Assembly: GCF_025352425.1 (NCBI RefSeq)
Contig: NZ_JANXTI010000052.1
Coordinates: 1-43,279, forward strand
Reading direction: 5' to 3'
Length of the DNA stretch: 43,279 bases
Origin: Flavobacterium sp.
GTDB taxonomy: Bacteria > Bacteroidota > Bacteroidia > Flavobacteriales > Flavobacteriaceae
Every line of letters begins with the position of its first letter. Position 1 is the first letter of the stretch. Positions 42,866 through 43,279 of this stretch are shown here, piece after piece. Below the pieces are notes generated by a model that was not told the origin of the DNA, did not search any database, and saw only the letters and a list, made by a program, of their open reading frames with translations. The position numbers were made by a program, and so were the translations under genes.

Positions 42866-42990
42866 AATTATATGGTTTTAAAGTTAATATTATTTTTTGC
42901 ATCTTCATTTTGCATAAGATGGGCGTAAAAGGATTTATTAGTTCCCTTTTATAAGGAATCTTTTGAATGTAATTATGAAAAAAAGATTTC

Positions 42991-43014
42991 TATAACACTC
43001 ACTACAGTGTTATA
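42991..43014 (-). promoter_or_regulatory. Leader hairpin of the JAMM-like lipoprotein gene
   Basis: TATAACACT and AGTGTTATA pair perfectly around a six-base loop within a leader of about 210 bases. The HExxH lipoprotein leader has a hairpin of different sequence at a similar place. Confidence 0.5.
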
Positions 43015-43074
43015 GTTGCTAACCAAGACTAGAAGTGGTATTTGTCTTATTTAACTTTTTGATAATCTGTAATT

Positions 43075-43082
43075 CAAATGTA
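43075..43082 (-). promoter_or_regulatory. -7 box (TACATTTG) for the JAMM-like lipoprotein
   Basis: TACATTTG on the minus strand, preceded by TTTAACACTTTTAAC, as before the HExxH lipoprotein at 26199-26206. The similarity extends over roughly 80 bases on both sides. Confidence 0.6.
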
Positions 43083-43150
43083 GGTTAAAAGTGTTAAAGA
43101 AAAACAATTGAACGTCTTTTTTTGCACGTTGTCTTTTTACAATGAGGCAT

Positions 43151-43274
43151 AACGTTCCGCCGCTTCTCGTCAGTTGCGAACTTCGGAACGAATTATTTTC
43201 CACTAAGATAATATTTCTTGCGAAACGTGAACGTGAACTTACCACAAAATTCGCAATTGCGAGAAACGGCTGTT
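43151..43274 (-). repeat. Cassette palindrome 10 (attC-like), array continues beyond the window
   Basis: Canonical full copy; the GTT is followed by ATGTG, the beginning of a further cassette outside the window. Left flank GAGGCATAAC. Confidence 0.85.
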
Positions 43275-43279
43275 ATGTG

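Noticed and set aside
22291..43274. CRISPR array
   Set aside because: Repeats are over 120 bases, palindromic, 0.4-6 kb apart and separated by genes; no cas genes are present.
22608..43274. REP/MITE-type dispersed hairpins instead of attC-like sites
   Set aside because: Dispersed hairpins would not give cargo ends that are cassette-specific complements, nor sit so regularly at cargo borders. It remains the main alternative until a recombinase is found.

Overview
This AT-rich window reads as a chromosome segment of a Bacteroidota bacterium, most likely Flavobacterium or a close relative. The supporting signs are promoter -7 boxes of the form TAnnTTTG in front of many genes, a type IX secretion C-terminal sorting domain, cyanophycin synthetase, the flavobacterial forms of TGT and of the zinc-ribbon-like coiled-coil protein (both without their zinc cysteines), and many short secreted Flavobacteriia-type proteins.

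Region 1 (1 to about 22.2 kb) is ordinary core chromosome: a single-domain response regulator; tgt - lptG-like - EamA transporter; accA; dnaB; a secreted glutamine-amidotransferase-like protein; a DUF1569/DinB-like protein; a secreted unknown; cphA; an alpha/beta hydrolase; a minus-strand operon of a secreted unknown, a NIF3-family protein and the zinc-ribbon-like protein; lpxK - punA; and a minus-strand operon lipA - gap - hybrid histidine kinase.

Region 2 (22.29 kb to the window end) is an accessory array built like integron gene cassettes. Ten complete copies (plus one half copy) of a ~124-bp imperfect palindrome begin with AAC and end with GTT, and one further palindrome of a different family sits among them. 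Between the palindromes lie unrelated cargo modules. In seven modules the 9-16 bases after the GTT at one end are the reverse complement of the bases before the AAC at the other end. This is what is expected when a circular cassette carrying a folded attC site (R''/R' pairing) inserts by cutting at G^TT. Changes in the palindrome arms are compensated on the other arm. No integrase gene is in the window, so it is best described as a cassette cluster lacking its integrase (CALIN-like), starting right beside lipA.

Reading right to left (the cargo-gene direction), the cargo is: a lipoprotein with a JAMM-like motif plus a DUF6705-like lipoprotein plus a helical protein; a WG-repeat protein; a gene-less cassette of 21-bp repeats; a T9SS cargo protein; a C-M-R restriction operon with a Sau3AI/MutH-like nuclease; a membrane protein with a secreted protein; a GmrSD-like DUF262/DUF1524 gene; a small conserved protein and a wrecked gene; a ferric-reductase-like membrane protein with an outer-membrane beta-barrel and a second helical protein with 21-bp repeats; a lipoprotein with an HExxH motif (frameshifted); an IS3-family remnant; and an NmFic-type AMP-transferase.

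The main structural event is an inversion of about 6.47 kb (about 26,253 to 32,719). It cut the DUF262 gene in two and turned over a block of cassettes. Undoing it on paper rebuilds the open reading frame without a seam and makes all palindromes and nearly all cargo genes collinear. A second notable theme is a pair of lipoproteins with related N-termini and a shared 5' leader but different metalloprotease-like C-termini, each followed by a different small secreted protein. This resembles a polymorphic effector/partner design; the toxin reading is inference.
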